64,000 bases of DNA from Trichobilharzia regenti (Eukaryota; Platyhelminthes; Trematoda; Strigeidida; Schistosomatidae), in contig OX235263.1 of assembly GCA_944472135.2 (NCBI GenBank), forward strand, positions 88,134,721-88,198,720, read 5' to 3'. This document shows positions 1-11,305 of this stretch, piece by piece. Within the stretch, counting starts at the first letter, position 1, and the number at the start of each line of letters is the position of its first letter. Below the pieces are notes generated by a model. That model was not told the origin of the DNA. It saw only the letters and a program-made list of their open reading frames with translations, and searched no databases. Position numbers and translations under genes: made by a program.

Positions 1-187
1 TCATTCTACTGATCAGTCTTATCAATCTCCACAGTTCAGCAACTGCAGAAAGTCTCATAATCAAGTGTCAGATAGTTATAAATGTGATGCATATATGATG
101 AATAAGCCAAGACCATCAACAATTGGACGTTTATGGGCACTTGGTGGAAAAACTATGACAACTACACGTGCACTGCAAGAAATTCTT
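1..187 (+). CDS. Kelch-like (KLHL1/4/5-type) protein, partial internal exon
   Basis: First visible exon of a kelch-repeat gene, cut by the window edge. Reading from base 2 it stays open and ends RPSTIGRLWALGGK...LQEIL, followed at once by a GTAAGT donor at 188. The segment matches the start of kelch repeat 1 in KLHL1/4/5 proteins (R-P-x-S-T-x-G-x-L-x-A-x-G-G). Upstream of it the peptide is polar and Ser/Asn/Gln-rich, as expected for a linker between BACK and kelch domains. The donor is phase 0, matching the acceptor at 4695. Family members usually act as substrate adaptors of CUL3 ubiquitin ligases or bind actin; the BTB and BACK domains needed for that are not in the window. Orthology within KLHL1/4/5 is inferred from motif spelling only. 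Confidence 0.85.
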
Positions 188-337
188 GTAAGTTGATATA
201 TCTACTTTTTTGTTAAAAGGTCCACATAAAGTGACTCGAAAGAATTTAACACACTTTTCTATGTCATCAAGGGTATTATAAGAGCGTCATGGTAAGAAAA
301 AAGATCAGGATAATACCGTAAGTGAAGTACTAAAGTG

Positions 338-362
338 TATATATATATATATATATATATAT
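338..362. repeat. (TA)n microsatellite
   Basis: Twelve or so TA dinucleotides next to a PLE-B arm. Similar TA runs sit beside PLE arms at 26545-26573, 35921-35936, 39667-39683, 47188-47205 and 53158-53190. Confidence 0.9.
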
Positions 363-1380
363 GTATCATGTTAGAGACAAGTTTCTCCTTCTGTTTACTG
401 AAACCTGTCCTATGTGCCCAATAGGAATCTGTCGTTAGACATCTACATAATTTATATATGTCCAAACCAATTTCACTTTTAACAGTTTGAAAAAATTTGG
501 ACATTGTGTATATGATATTCATTATAAAGAAGGTTTTATTTTGTATTTCCTAATGAATGAAAAACAAAAGGATATTGTTGTTGTTTTCACTGACGTTTCG
601 CTATTTAATTCTAGTAGCTTTATCAAAGCAGTATTATTAAACCAGAATTTACAAAAGACGAAGTGAGGAAGAGCATATCCCAAAATGGCTAAAAAAACCG
701 ATGAGTTGTGAAAAATCAACAGATGCAGGTGTCAGACAACCAACTTTGTCTATAGCTAAACACCTAATCGAGATGAACTATAAGAGTGATGTTAACTTAG
801 CCTTTAAGATCATCTATAAAAGCCGTTAAGGGCGCTTATTGAAATACGCCGAGGCTAAAGGCATTCATAAACTTAAGCCCCCACCCCCTGTGTATTCAAA
901 AGCAATTTATTATTACCCTTAACCTACCTTGGTAATCCTTATTTGATTGGATTACCAAACGTTGTGTTAATCATTCTTAGATCCTCTTTTTGTCACTTTG
1001 TTTAATTTAACTTTTTCATATATATCGACTTGAGAAGCAAAATGTGTGATAAGATTGTTTGGAATGTATAGCGGCAATACATCACATTTCTCAGATAATC
1101 TCCGTCTTCTAATAACGCTATCCAAATTTATAAAAGGGACTAATTGTTTTAAATTTTTGTTATCTTTACCAATTGGCCAACTTGACAACGCAAAAATGAC
1201 CTCATGCTGAGGAACGATGATTAAATTGTTACATGTAAGCCGAGGTTTTGTAAATTCTGGTTTAATAATACTGCTTTGATAAAGCTACTAGAATTAAATA
1301 GTGAAACGTCAGTAAAAACGACAACAATATCCTTTTGTTTTTCATTCATTAGGAAATACAAAATAAAACCTTTATTATTA
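360..1380 (+). mobile_element. PLE-B remnant with inverted pseudo-LTR arms
   Basis: Arms at about 528-700 and 1235-1375 are inverted copies of each other (both contain GAAACGTCAG and a stretch beginning ATATCCTTTTG). Between them, 740-960 translates on + to a broken PLE C-terminus: AKHLIEMNYKSD, NLAFKIIYKSR, then a stop. The reverse transcriptase part is gone. The outer left part (420-527) is also an inverted match to 33185-33290. It lies in the first kelch intron. Confidence 0.6.
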
Positions 1381-1954
1381 CTACGCATTTGGTAATAATT
1401 TTTTTACAACCTAACAACAAACTTGTCGTTTATTGTCTAGACACTTATCTCTAACAAGATATGTGAATATATCCTTAGTACTTCAGATACCTTGTCATTT
1501 CGATGTTTTATCTAACCATGACACTGTTATAATATTCATGTTGATGGCAAAAATATGTTAAATTTGGCGCTGACTTTTATTTATTAAAGATTATAGGTTG
1601 TTGTATGCAGCTGATGAGAACCGACGAAATAAGATGGATCCATATTATTCTTCACCAGTGTGGCTTACAGTAGATTTAAGTGGTTCTTGAGCATTGTTCA
1701 GATGAATATAATAAGCGGTCTAGTTGAACTATTTTGAGTATAATGTGCGACACGTCTATGTTATGACTTACTTGTAGTGGATCATGAAACATGTAGGAAA
1801 TAAGTGAAGTTATTAGATCTTGCTTGCCAGAAATCAATCTCTAGGAAATCCTCAAGTCACCTGTCATCACTATAACGTCAATACAAGTGATGTCTCTTCC
1901 GAAATGAAGACCACTAAGTACTTAAAAGTAATCTTACAGAGTTCTATAGGTTGG
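1381..1954. other. Kelch intron 1, no feature recognised
   Basis: AT-rich, no coding signature and no match to the repeat families defined here. Confidence 0.5.
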
Positions 1955-2700
1955 ATTCATCAGTTAATATATGTGTAAAACTTGGGCATTGTGGTAGCAA
2001 GTAACTCCATATTAGTTTGTTTATTAGATGTGTCACACAGTGGAGTGACAGTATTATTTACTGGATGACAAAGTTTTCAACAAAATTTATTGTTCATAAT
2101 CATTTCATCATCAGTTATAATCACACGACTTCGAAACTTGAGTTTTATAGTTTTATACGTTTTCTGCTATTTGTCCTAGGGGTAGTAGAATTTTCCAGAT
2201 ATCAGGGACAGGTGTTAAATCATTCCTATGAAACGTGTTGGTTTGCACTTGATTCGATAAACAAAGCTTCTGTTATCAGTCTCACCCTCCACTCTGTGAC
2301 ATAAGATATTAAAACTGCCATCCTATCCCATCCTATCATATGGTTGTGTGTAACTATATGTAGTGCTATAGCTGAACTATTCTCTAGATTTCTTATCTTA
2401 TTTGGGTCAACTAATCTAGATTTTGCTGGTAGGTTTTTATGCTCAGCTAGTTTGGCTGACTGCCCCTGTTCTACTAGTTTAACCTATGTATTTGACCTGA
2501 CAATAATTGCAGGGGGGGTATTAGATAAACTAAATTGTTTTGTTTTATTGGTTTCACTGGCGAGATCCTTTAACAGACAAAGGTTGTTTCTAATTGAGTT
2601 TGTCAGTGGTTTGAATGCCACTTTTATTTTTAACAAGGCCTAGTATAGATTCATCAGTCAATTTCAAAGTAGGGAATTTCTTGTTTTTACGCCTCTATTT
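1955..2700 (-). mobile_element. PLE-E 3' remnant, reverse orientation
   Basis: The - strand of 2340-2700 matches the + strand of 25540-25830: a GIY-YIG-like block reads KYIG after a Cys pair, followed by SRLVDPNKIRNLENSSAIAL and a His-rich end. The + ORFs here are shadows. Bases 1955-2110 match the PLE-E arm found near 26040-26190. The reverse transcriptase is absent; several stops are present. Confidence 0.55.
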
Positions 2701-2934
2701 GCTGAGTTTACTAGTGTCTGTCTCACATGCATAAATCGATTGTCAACTTATATCATCTATCGGTGGAAGGTATTGACGTTTTGTAAAATGTACGCGGTTT
2801 TATTCCCCATGACATTCACCTACAATACGCATGTGCAATTTTGAAAAATGCTAGTTCTAAAACACAGGTGGTAAATTTAAAGTAAATACCCGTGTTCTAA
2901 AATCTAATTGAGTTACAGGATTTCATCATGAGCT

Positions 2935-3480
2935 AACATCGGTTAGAAAACCATTGGAAAACCTGCGAGGACCACTGAACAGCTCTTTCGTCAGCTTAGT
3001 TTTAGACTCTTCATCAGTATACACCCACACTGCAGGGTCAGCTGACGAGGAAATTCTGTAACCAATCAAATCAAATCCTTGCAAAACAACACTTGAATAT
3101 CGATCTTATACTCACCAGCGACTAGCCCTATTTATTCAAGTAGTTACTTGGGGTTCTAGTGATAAATCATGACCATTGGGGTACAGAAGGTCGGGCGTGA
3201 GGACAAATACACTCTAGTGATGATGTTCACTAGTGTTCGCGCTATATTTCGAATTGACAGAAGTTGGAATTCGTGGGCTGGCCGTTGGATTGAGTGCCAG
3301 TGACTTAATGGTCCAGGAGATAGCTTACTTTGTAACCAGAATGTCCTGCGTTTGTACCCTTGCGTCGGGGTGGGTGTTTACTGATGAAGAATGTAAAACC
3401 AGGCTGACGAAACAGCTTTCCCGTACTCCCTGGTAGTTTCCCAATGGTTCTCTAACCGATGTCAACTCATAATGGAATTA
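2935..3480. repeat. F2 ribozyme repeat pair, head to head
   Basis: 2935-3110 is the F2 hammerhead/tail end on the - strand. 3140-3480 is a + strand F2 copy with tRNA-like head (CCAGTGACTTAATGG) and tail (CCCAATGGTTCTCTAAC). Both ribozyme cores are mutated. The ORF at 3233-3436 lies in the repeat and is not a gene. Confidence 0.65.
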
Positions 3481-4019
3481 GATTTTATAATATCGATGTT
3501 CATTTTAAATTTAACACCAATGTTTCAAAACTAGCATTTCTTAAATGGAATAGAAATAATTGATGTCTCTGATCAGGTTTGACTTTTTGTTAGCACAGTT
3601 ATCATGAATAGAATTTTCGCTTACCACTGATACAGGTCACACTGTGTTAGGGATGATGATAACAATCAGCTATCACAGACGAAGTTTTTGAGATGGCATT
3701 CGAGGGGGAGATGCTGATGGCTATCATAATGTTTCACTTTATTATATGGACAAACTGGTATTCACCTGCTGATCAGGTCAACATCTAACTTCAGTCACTA
3801 GAGGTTATGCCGATCTGTCATATGAATTAGTGATACATTACTGTCTGTTTATCATCATACTGTCTGTCCAGATAGGTATCCTCCCGTCAACTAGAAGGAA
3901 GACAGCAGGTTCTTAACTGATTGTAAGATTATCCAAGATAGTTTGTTGCAGTATTCACTGGAGAAGGCTCAGCTTCATAACCAGTATGACGATAGCCGAC
4001 GATTATCTATGATGATTTC
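3481..4019. other. Kelch intron 1, no feature recognised
   Basis: No coding or repeat signature that I can support. Confidence 0.4.
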
Positions 4020-4490
4020 AGCAAAGTAATTAATTACCTAGTCTTTTTTGATGTGGTTGTGTTCTCTCAGCTACGTGGATGGTTTATTTGCGAAGCTTTC
4101 ACTGCCCTACTTACTAAACAACATCTTCAGCGCATACTTCAATTCGTTGAAGTGAGCTTTTAGGTTTCTCCACGGGTTTATCAGTCATCTGTCCTCGTGG
4201 GTGACCTCGAGCGTCATGATTGGTTGTTTTTGTGTGTTTTCACACACTCTAGGCTACTTCTTTTGGCATTGGTGTTGATTGTTCCCCTGACTTGAACTTT
4301 CACCATTTCCTTCTTATCTGTTGGTAAATTTTGGTGTCTATCTCGACGTGTCTATTGATTGACGATTCACTGGAATACCATGCAGGCTTCTGAATTTTCT
4401 CTAGCTAGCATTATTGGTGTTTCCTCTGTCTAATATTTGAATGTTGGTTGTCCCAGTTGAATTGATATCCTACCCAGCAGCTAGATAATG
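4020..4490 (-). mobile_element. PLE-D 3' end fragment
   Basis: Closely matches 48080-48490, which lies just beyond the C-terminal coding end of a - strand PLE-D. Shared marks are CATCTTCAGCGCATAC, GATTGGTTGTTTTTGTGTGT and CCTCTGTCTAATATTTGAA. No coding part is left. Confidence 0.55.
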
Positions 4491-4695
4491 CAGAACAGCT
4501 GGTAGAAAGCATCACCAGTAATCTTGAAGCTAGTGGTTCAAATCCTGATTTTCAGTTCACCTTCAATCAACACTCATTACGCTAATAGCAGTCTACTAAA
4601 CCAAAATTATTTCAGATAGCTTTAATATAAATGTGATTACCTTCCTTTTTATTACACTAATACTGTTCGCTTAACTGTCTTTTCAACATTGACAG

Positions 4696-5198
4696 GAATA
4701 TGATCCATACTGGAATACCTGGCGTACAATTGGTCAACTACCTGGTCAAAGACAACAATGCGGTTGTATTATACTAACAGATGGTCGTCTGCTAGTTGTT
4801 GGTGGAAGAGATGAGCTGAAAACTCTGAGTACAGTTGAATGTATCAATATTGAAGAAATGTCTCAAATGTATGAATTCAATTCAGAGCATCAGAAAAAGT
4901 TGAGTAATAAATCCTCGTTAGAAACAACAACAACAACGGCAACATCAAAACAAGGCGTATCCAGAAGTTCTGTTCGACAGCATAGTACTGATCGTAATGA
5001 TATAAGGAGTAATGACAATCAACAGGATTTATCCACTGAATTGAATAGTAACAGTGCTACTGCACTTTGTCCTACAACTACTATCTCATACAGATCAGAA
5101 CAACAAACCCATAACTCTACAACTATGAATAGTAAAGAAATACAGAGTAAGGAAGAATATAGCAGTTGGAAGATCGTATCAGCTATGGCGACACATCG
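4696..5198 (+). CDS. Kelch-like protein, exon with kelch repeats 1-2 and a long polar insert
   Basis: Acceptor TTGACAG ends at 4695 and a GTAGGT donor starts at 5199. The exon opens EYDPYWNTWRTIGQLP (end of repeat 1), continues GRLLVVGGRDELKTLSTVE (repeat 2) and closes SSWKIVSAMATHR. Between the repeat 2 segment and its conserved Trp is an extra stretch of about 100 residues (about 4852-5163) rich in Ser, Thr, Asn and Gln, with a run of Thr codons and no predicted fold. Normal kelch repeats have under ten residues there, so the insert should loop out of one propeller blade. The donor splits a codon (CG/A, Arg) and the next exon completes it, so the exon is certainly used as coding sequence. 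The opposite-strand ORF here is a shadow. Confidence 0.9.
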
Positions 5199-5604
5199 GT
5201 AGGTCATACTGTGTTGAATCTTCTTGATGACCTCTTGTTCGTGTAACTCTGATACATATCCATGCTTCTATTCACCGCTAATTGATTTCAGTACCAGGCT
5301 TCTAGGAATCATGTGACATCTTGCCTCGTCTTTATCAATATTTTCTCTTGTGTCCAAGAATGAGCTCCAAACATTTTTTAAAATGTATTTATTCTAGTTA
5401 CGAAGATGAAAATGTCATTTAAGTTAATGATAATTACTCAAGGGGGGGAGGAATAGTGGCTCATTATAAATAAATCATCTAAGTTGATGCTAACATACTG
5501 GTGAACACAACTATCCACCCTGAAATTTTCACTTGACTTTTAAAAACATAACGCTCTGATGAAATTGTTGAGATTTAATTTCTTTGAAGTTTGATCACCG
5601 ACGG
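5199..5604. other. Start of kelch intron 2, no feature recognised
   Basis: Non-coding AT-rich sequence with a G run near 5440. Confidence 0.4.
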
Positions 5605-5780
5605 ATATCAGTGAGAGAACTGTTGATAAGCAGAGAGTACTGGATGGCCGGTTCATCCTGGTATGGGATTCTCCATCAGTATGCACCTGGAGACATTCAA
5701 ACACTGGACCTTCTAGTCACAAGTCATGCTCATTGACCATACAGTCAACTAGGATCCCACTCAGTGATGATTTTAGCCCG
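5605..5780 (-). repeat. F2 repeat, degraded
   Basis: Reverse-orientation F2: the ATCAGTGAGAGAAC tail, GAGAGTACTGGATGGCC ribozyme side, GGGATTCTCCATCAGTA, and the tRNA-like head are recognisable but mutated. Confidence 0.5.
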
Positions 5781-5884
5781 ACCACCAGCCATTGTCATCC
5801 GTGGAGAGTTTTTGCCCTAGAGTAGAAAGGACTAAACACATCAAAATAGTTACTAGTGTCCACTACAGTCCTACAGGAAGTAAA

Positions 5885-6110
5885 CTGAGAGCCCGAATAG
5901 CTCAGTGATTATGTCTCTGAGTGTAGCACTGGGTGACGTGGGTTCGAATCTCAGAAGGGACATGAGTTCTTTCAAGGTTGCAGGCTAGTGAATGCCAACT
6001 AGCACGAAACCTAGGTCAAGCTGGGCTTCCTGATGATGGTCTTCAACTATTGAATATCATCACATAAAGGTTGTTTAAGTATATTAATCGCCACAGCTTC
6101 TAAAATATAT
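5885..6110 (+). repeat. tRNA-headed SINE (F6)
   Basis: Begins GCCCGAATAGCTCAGTGATT and has GTGGGTTCGAATCTC, matching A-box and B-box spacing of a tRNA, followed by a non-tRNA body. Seen once in the window, so the family limits are a guess. Confidence 0.45.
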
Positions 6111-7490
6111 GAAATGCATCCTTGACACTTTTGTTGAATAAAGAAAGGAAGAATATATTTGCAGACAAGATATTACAAGCTCATCTTATTTCGTCGTGGA
6201 TTCTCTATCTTCAACTGCGTACATCATAAACAAAATCAATTATGTGTTATAAAATGGTTTCTAAATATACTTTTACAATGATTTCAAGGTCATGATAGAA
6301 AATGTAGGCATAAGCAATATAATTTCAAAGATGATGTAAGTGGACAAGTTATTCAGTGTTAAAAGAGTAACTATACTTATATAGTAATTAGACAGTGGGG
6401 GTGGTGTAGAGTTCAGATTTCGCTTGTAAACAAGGTTGAACTAGAGACAAGTTGCAAGATTGAACAACAGAGTCCATTTATAAAACACTGTATAATTGTG
6501 GAAAACAGAATTAAAGGTGCATTAAAAAAAGAACATTTCCTACTGCTAGACTCATCCCACTTTACAACACAAAATGCTCATTAACCCAGTGAAAAGTAGA
6601 TAAATACCCTGCTCTGTATGTGAACTCCAAACTGTATCCACCAGTTCATCTGCACCTATTGCAGCAGGCACATACGAAGGATTGAGAGGAGAGGAGTGTC
6701 TACTAGATTCTCCAAGCATATCCTTAAAAGTCTCCCCTTATGAAAGGGAGAAAAGTGTTCTCACTCACATTTGCCAGACACCACCCAATTGACACGGAAC
6801 ATACAGTAGAAATTAGTCAGACTTTCAAAATAATCAATACGTAAACAGAAGCATGGTGAATTCAGTTCGTAGAAGCCATTGCCATCAAAAGACTCTGACT
6901 CAACCTACGCATGTGGAAAGAGAGTATGACTACTCTCTCTCCTCCCGAGCTGGTAACCGTCACTGTTTTGTTTATGTGCTTTTGTGTTTTGTTGTGTTGC
7001 GTACATGACATTCCACCCAATCTTGACTTTGATTGTCACTCACTGAGTTGAACTCACTATTAAGGTTCCAAATCTACTAAATTAAATTATTTTAGTAAAT
7101 TAAAAATTCCCATAATTTATTCAGAACAAAATATTTAGAGAGAACAATTGTTTTCAATAAATTCTTCTTCACGCTATACAATTATAAATCCATTAATGTA
7201 AGCATACAATAGCCAGTAAAGGCGAATTAGAATCATATCAGAAAGTGTATTGTGGAACAATTATAAGATGAGATGAAACAATAGTCATATAGTCATATAG
7301 CTTTTTAATATGCATGGTCAATAACAACATGGGACAGAATGAGATGAAATAATTTAATTTAATGATGTGTGTATATATATAAATGTATATAAATATAGTT
7401 AACAGAAAACAGTCAACTACATATGTGACCAGCTGATAGAAAAGAAAATAGATGTAGGAATCCCACCCGCAAAAGGTCAAAGAATTATTA

Positions 7491-8593
7491 TTGAAATGCA
7501 CTATGAATGTTCAGTTTATGTTCAATAATGGTTTTTATAGACAAGTTGATAGGGTAGCCATGGGATCACCTTTGGGCCCTTTGCTAGCGGATATTTTCCT
7601 GGCAAAGCTTGAAAATGGTCCACTCAAAGACACGATTAAAGGGCTTGACTATTATTGTCGATACGTAGATGTACGTTTATCGTTTGTAATAGAAATCTTA
7701 ATAAACAAGAGCTTCTGAATACCTTTAATAGTGTTCACCCAACTATTCAGTTTACATGTGAAGAAGAAGACAATAACAGTTTACCTTTCCTGGACGTCCT
7801 ACTTACCATGAAGACAGACGGATATTTACAAGGGAAATTATTTAGAAAGAAAACTTGGACGGGTCAGTACACCCATTTCCATAGTTTCACACCGATTCAG
7901 CATAAAAGAAACTTAGTTAAGTGTCTTAGCTACAGAATAAAACGAATATGCTCAGAGGAATGCATTAAGGAAGAAATGCATAAACTAAAACTCACACTGC
8001 AAGAAAATGGATATCCACAGAGCTTCCTAAAAAAGTATATGTCAATACCTACAGACAGGGTAAAGGTGGATACCATAGACAAGAAACCTTTGTATCTTGA
8101 GTTATGTTAAAAAGGGGAAATGTCGATTCAATAGAGCAGTAGATAGAACATTTCCTGCAGCTAAACTGGTACTAAACTTCTCAACTAAACCAGTACTCAC
8201 AAAGCAAGTAAAGGATAAAATACCAAAGATGGCCTCATCAATGAATTCAACTGCTCATGTGGAGCCAGTTACATTGGCCCTACTCAGAGGACTTTATCCA
8301 TGCGCGCGCGTAAACATGTAACTGTACGGTTGAGTAAAGGAGTAACCAAATGCATAAATAGTGCAGTCTTAGCCCACTTGGTAGATACTGGACACCCGAT
8401 AAAACTTGACCAGGCTTTCTCAGTTATTTACCACATTCCTAGTAATTTATCTACAGAAGCTCGACTACGTCTTCTATCAGTAAGTGAAATGGTTACAATT
8501 AATACCAGAAAACCCTCTCTTTGCATACAGAAGAAGTATGCTCAACGTCTATGTTTATCTTGGCCTACAATAAAGCCAACAAATCCCCCATAA
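7491..8593 (+). pseudogene. PLE reverse transcriptase / GIY-YIG endonuclease, frameshifted
   Basis: Frames in order: 7491-7718 has VAMGSPLGPLLADIF and the catalytic block as CRYVDV (the second Asp of YVDD lost by a shift or substitution). 7655-8110 has NSLPFLDVLL, GQYTHFHSFTPIQHKRNLV. 8097-8321 has AVDRTFPAAKLVLNFSTKP and the start of the endonuclease. 8300-8593 has AHLVDTGHPI, FSVIYHIPSNL and SLCIQKKYA. At least three frame changes; the GIY-YIG core (expected near 8240-8300) is damaged. Not functional. Confidence 0.8.
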
Positions 8594-9009
8594 ACATTAA
8601 CGCTATAAATTCCCATCACAATTTTCTTTTCTTTTCCTTCTTCTATTCCTCTGTCTCATTGTCAAACGTTCATTTTGAACTTTTATGACTTCGTGATCTT
8701 TCTTATGCTTTTAATACCTTAGGTTTAAGTAGTGCTTTTCTAACTTGCTATCGTATTTACAAAATACTGTTCATTCCACTTCATTATATTCATTATTATT
8801 ATTATTTGACAATCATTCACCAATAGTGCTTTTAATTTTACACAATATCATCGTTATTATTTTACAATCATTCTTATTGTTGTTATTTTCAACCTTGAAC
8901 TTATGTCTAGACCGCCCCATTAGTTGGTTTATTTTCATATTGCCTCACACACCCTGATTACACTCACTCTTGAAACCTGTATTTTCTGTTAACTATATTT
9001 ATATATTAT

Positions 9010-9285
9010 AAATTATTAAAATTAATCCCAGCGTGTTAAGAAAATCAAAACAAGATTTTTCTGAACGTTTCGCCGTGTAAGCCACAGTTTCTTTTGATGA
9101 TTAATTATAATCCGTATAAATCTGCTGAAGAAGCTGTGGCTTACACGGCGAAACGTTCAGAAAAATCTTGTTTTGATTTTCTTAACACGCTGAGATTAAT
9201 TTAAATAATTTATAATGAATCAATCTGACTCGGCGCTCAAATTATTCCAGGAAATTCGTAACACCTACGGTCTGGAAACCTATAT
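9010..9285. repeat. Foldback element (long perfect hairpin) inside the PLE
   Basis: Arms of about 80-90 bases, 9030-9105 and 9133-9210, are near-perfect reverse complements; both carry ACGTTCAGAAAAATC and GTGGCTTACACGGCG. The host PLE arm at 7375-7400 shows the uninterrupted site. The same arm sequence flanks PLE-C at 54440-54520 and 55610-55680, so this is probably a collapsed PLE-C (arm plus inverted arm). Confidence 0.7.
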
Positions 9286-9984
9286 ATTTATATATATACA
9301 CACATCATTAAATTAAATTATTTCATCTCATTCTGTCCCATGTTGTTATTGTCCATGCATATTAAAAAACTATATGACTATATGACTATTGTTTCATCTC
9401 ATCTTATACTTGTTCCACAATACACTTTCTGATATGATTCTAATTCGCCTTTACTGGCTATTGTATGCTTGCTTACATTAATGGATTTATAATTGTAGAG
9501 CCTGAAGAAGAATTTATTGAAAACAATTGTTCGCTCTAAATATTTTGTTCTGAATAAATTATTTTATCTATTTTAAAATTTTACTTCACCATTCACTCCC
9601 ACCCTCCTTAAGTCTTCATTATAATACGCATAAATTCACTCTGTTCTTCTGCCTTGTAAATTGTATTTAGTCCGAACACTTAATAACTGTTTACTTAAAT
9701 CAATTTTTGGAATTGTGTTTCTTATACGTTCACTTTCTACCTATAACTTGTAATTATTGTAGAAAATATGTTGAGACACCATTTTCCAACACATAAATGA
9801 TTTTGTTTAGGATGTAGGGGGCTGAAGACAGAGAATCCACGACGAGATAAGACGAGCTTGTATCATCCTGTTTGCAAATATATTCGTTCTTTGTTCAAAC
9901 TAATAAAGTGAACTAGCTGTATAAAATTAGGTTTAAAAGACATTTGAACATCACTTGTATGCCTTATGTTTATAATCTAAAGAA

Positions 9985-10740
9985 AGCAGTTGGATAAAAC
10001 TCAAAATTTAACAAATAACGTCTTCAATGACATCAAATTCACAAGAGAAGAGGAATCCGAGAGAAAAATCACATTTTTGGACGTCTTAGTCAAGCGAACA
10101 ACCACGGGGGAATCAGAAACTCAGGTTTATAGAAAATTAGCTCATACAGAACAAATACTGAATTATAACAGCAACAATCCAATAAAACACAAAAGAAATT
10201 GTATACAAACACTATTCAAGAGGGTCAGGAGTCTTTACAGCACTCCCAACCTACCTCAAGGAAAATTGAAGAAGGATATCTCATGGACGTCTTCCAAAAG
10301 AATGTATCTCCATGGAATTTTATCAAAAGACATATACCCTTAAGCCAATAGCCAGTCAAATCAAAGGCACCCAAGGAAAGCACAAACAAAATCGACCTAT
10401 CATATATAAAGGAAACCTCAGAAATCACTGCAAGACACTTCAAACCTTTAGGAATTGACATTGCACACAAACCAACAAAATCACTCCACACAGCTGTCTG
10501 TGTGTCAGCCAAAAGACACTACAACGAAGGAAGATAAAACCGAAATCATCTACAAAATAAGTTGCAACAACTGAGAAAAACACTACATTGGCCAATGTGG
10601 GCGTTCTCTTCATCTTCGTATCCATGACCACAAACTAACTAGCCGTCAAAACACTTGGCATCCACTCCCTCATATCGCTCGCTGCATACAGTCAACCACG
10701 GACATTAATTCGACTGAGACAACCATTGATTTATCATCGT
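9985..10740 (+). mobile_element. PLE-D remnant
   Basis: 9990-10343 encodes the RT thumb region: KITFLDVLVKR, VYRKLAHTEQILNYNSNNP, KHKRNC. Downstream, out of frame, are sections matching the - strand PLE-D at 48555-49014 (ILSKDIYP, SEITxRHFKPF, TTKEDK). The endonuclease core has decayed. It lies in kelch intron 2. Confidence 0.65.
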
Positions 10741-11114
10741 TTATCACGCCAATATATATTTCAGTAGAAATTTTTTAAATCACTAATACTATAGACTATG
10801 AGATTACATCAGCTTTTCCTATAGGATAGGTTTAGGGATGGTAAGGCAGACAGACTTGATAGTTTCGACTGTGTATCCTTCCCACCTATCTTATTTACAT
10901 ATTCATGGGGGTTAGTGAACGTTTCAGGACATGACATTTGTATAGATTGTGTAAATCCCTTTTTGTGCTGTATGTATTGAACCGGTCGGTTTGTTTAACA
11001 AGGGCCTAAAATCATTTCTATTTTTTTAATGCAGTAATTTGGTATCACATAATCCAGAGAAAAATTTCTTATAGAAGAAATAGCGTTCAGCGAAGAGTTA
11101 CTACTCATTATCAA
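10741..11114. other. Kelch intron 2, no feature recognised
   Basis: AT-rich, no coding or repeat signature that I can support. Confidence 0.4.
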
Positions 11115-11305
11115 GCTGTACAATCGCTGGCACAGCTAGCCGACCAAGCACATGGCCTGGGGTCCTATCCCCTGCCGACGGACACTTGATATAAATGGTC
11201 GGCCTGCTAAATTTGGGCTACCGATATCATATGCTGAAAATTCTAAACTTGTATCAAAAATACGGTGTGGAGTCAAGCTATAATCAATATATATTTATAT
11301 ATATA
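11115..11305 (+). repeat. F4 SINE copy, head degraded
   Basis: Shares GGTCGGCCTGC, TTTGGGCTACCGATATC, TGCTGAAAATTC and the GTCAAGCTATAATC tail with copies at 37865, 49217 and (inverted) 61718. The tRNA-like head is mutated. Confidence 0.6.

Larger units (their letters stand above)
7085..9590 (+). mobile_element. PLE-A copy with inverted pseudo-LTR, RT and GIY-YIG
   Basis: Inverted arms at about 7085-7400 and 9285-9590 agree over some 300 bases. The body (7490-8590) encodes PLE reverse transcriptase and endonuclease in several frames. The right arm contains a hammerhead-like core: CTGAAGA, GAAA and a 6-bp stem TAGAGC/GCTCTA. A foldback at about 9010-9285 is inserted in its 3' region. Inverted left arms are a known PLE trait. 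Confidence 0.8.
6120..9900 (+). mobile_element. Outer PLE-A copy split by a second PLE
   Basis: Left arm 6120-6280 and right arm 9750-9900 are inverted copies (AGAGAATCCACGACGA and flanks). The coding remnant at about 6480-7010 on + reads a decayed PLE tail: IHQFICTYCSRHIRRIERRG (GIY-YIG region), VLTHICQTPP and EAIAIKRL. The complete inner PLE (about 7085-9590) sits in its 3' UTR, so the two parts were once contiguous. Confidence 0.6.

Noticed and set aside
2017..2643. Two + strand ORFs of 95 and 99 codons
   Set aside because: They are antisense shadows of a PLE-E remnant.
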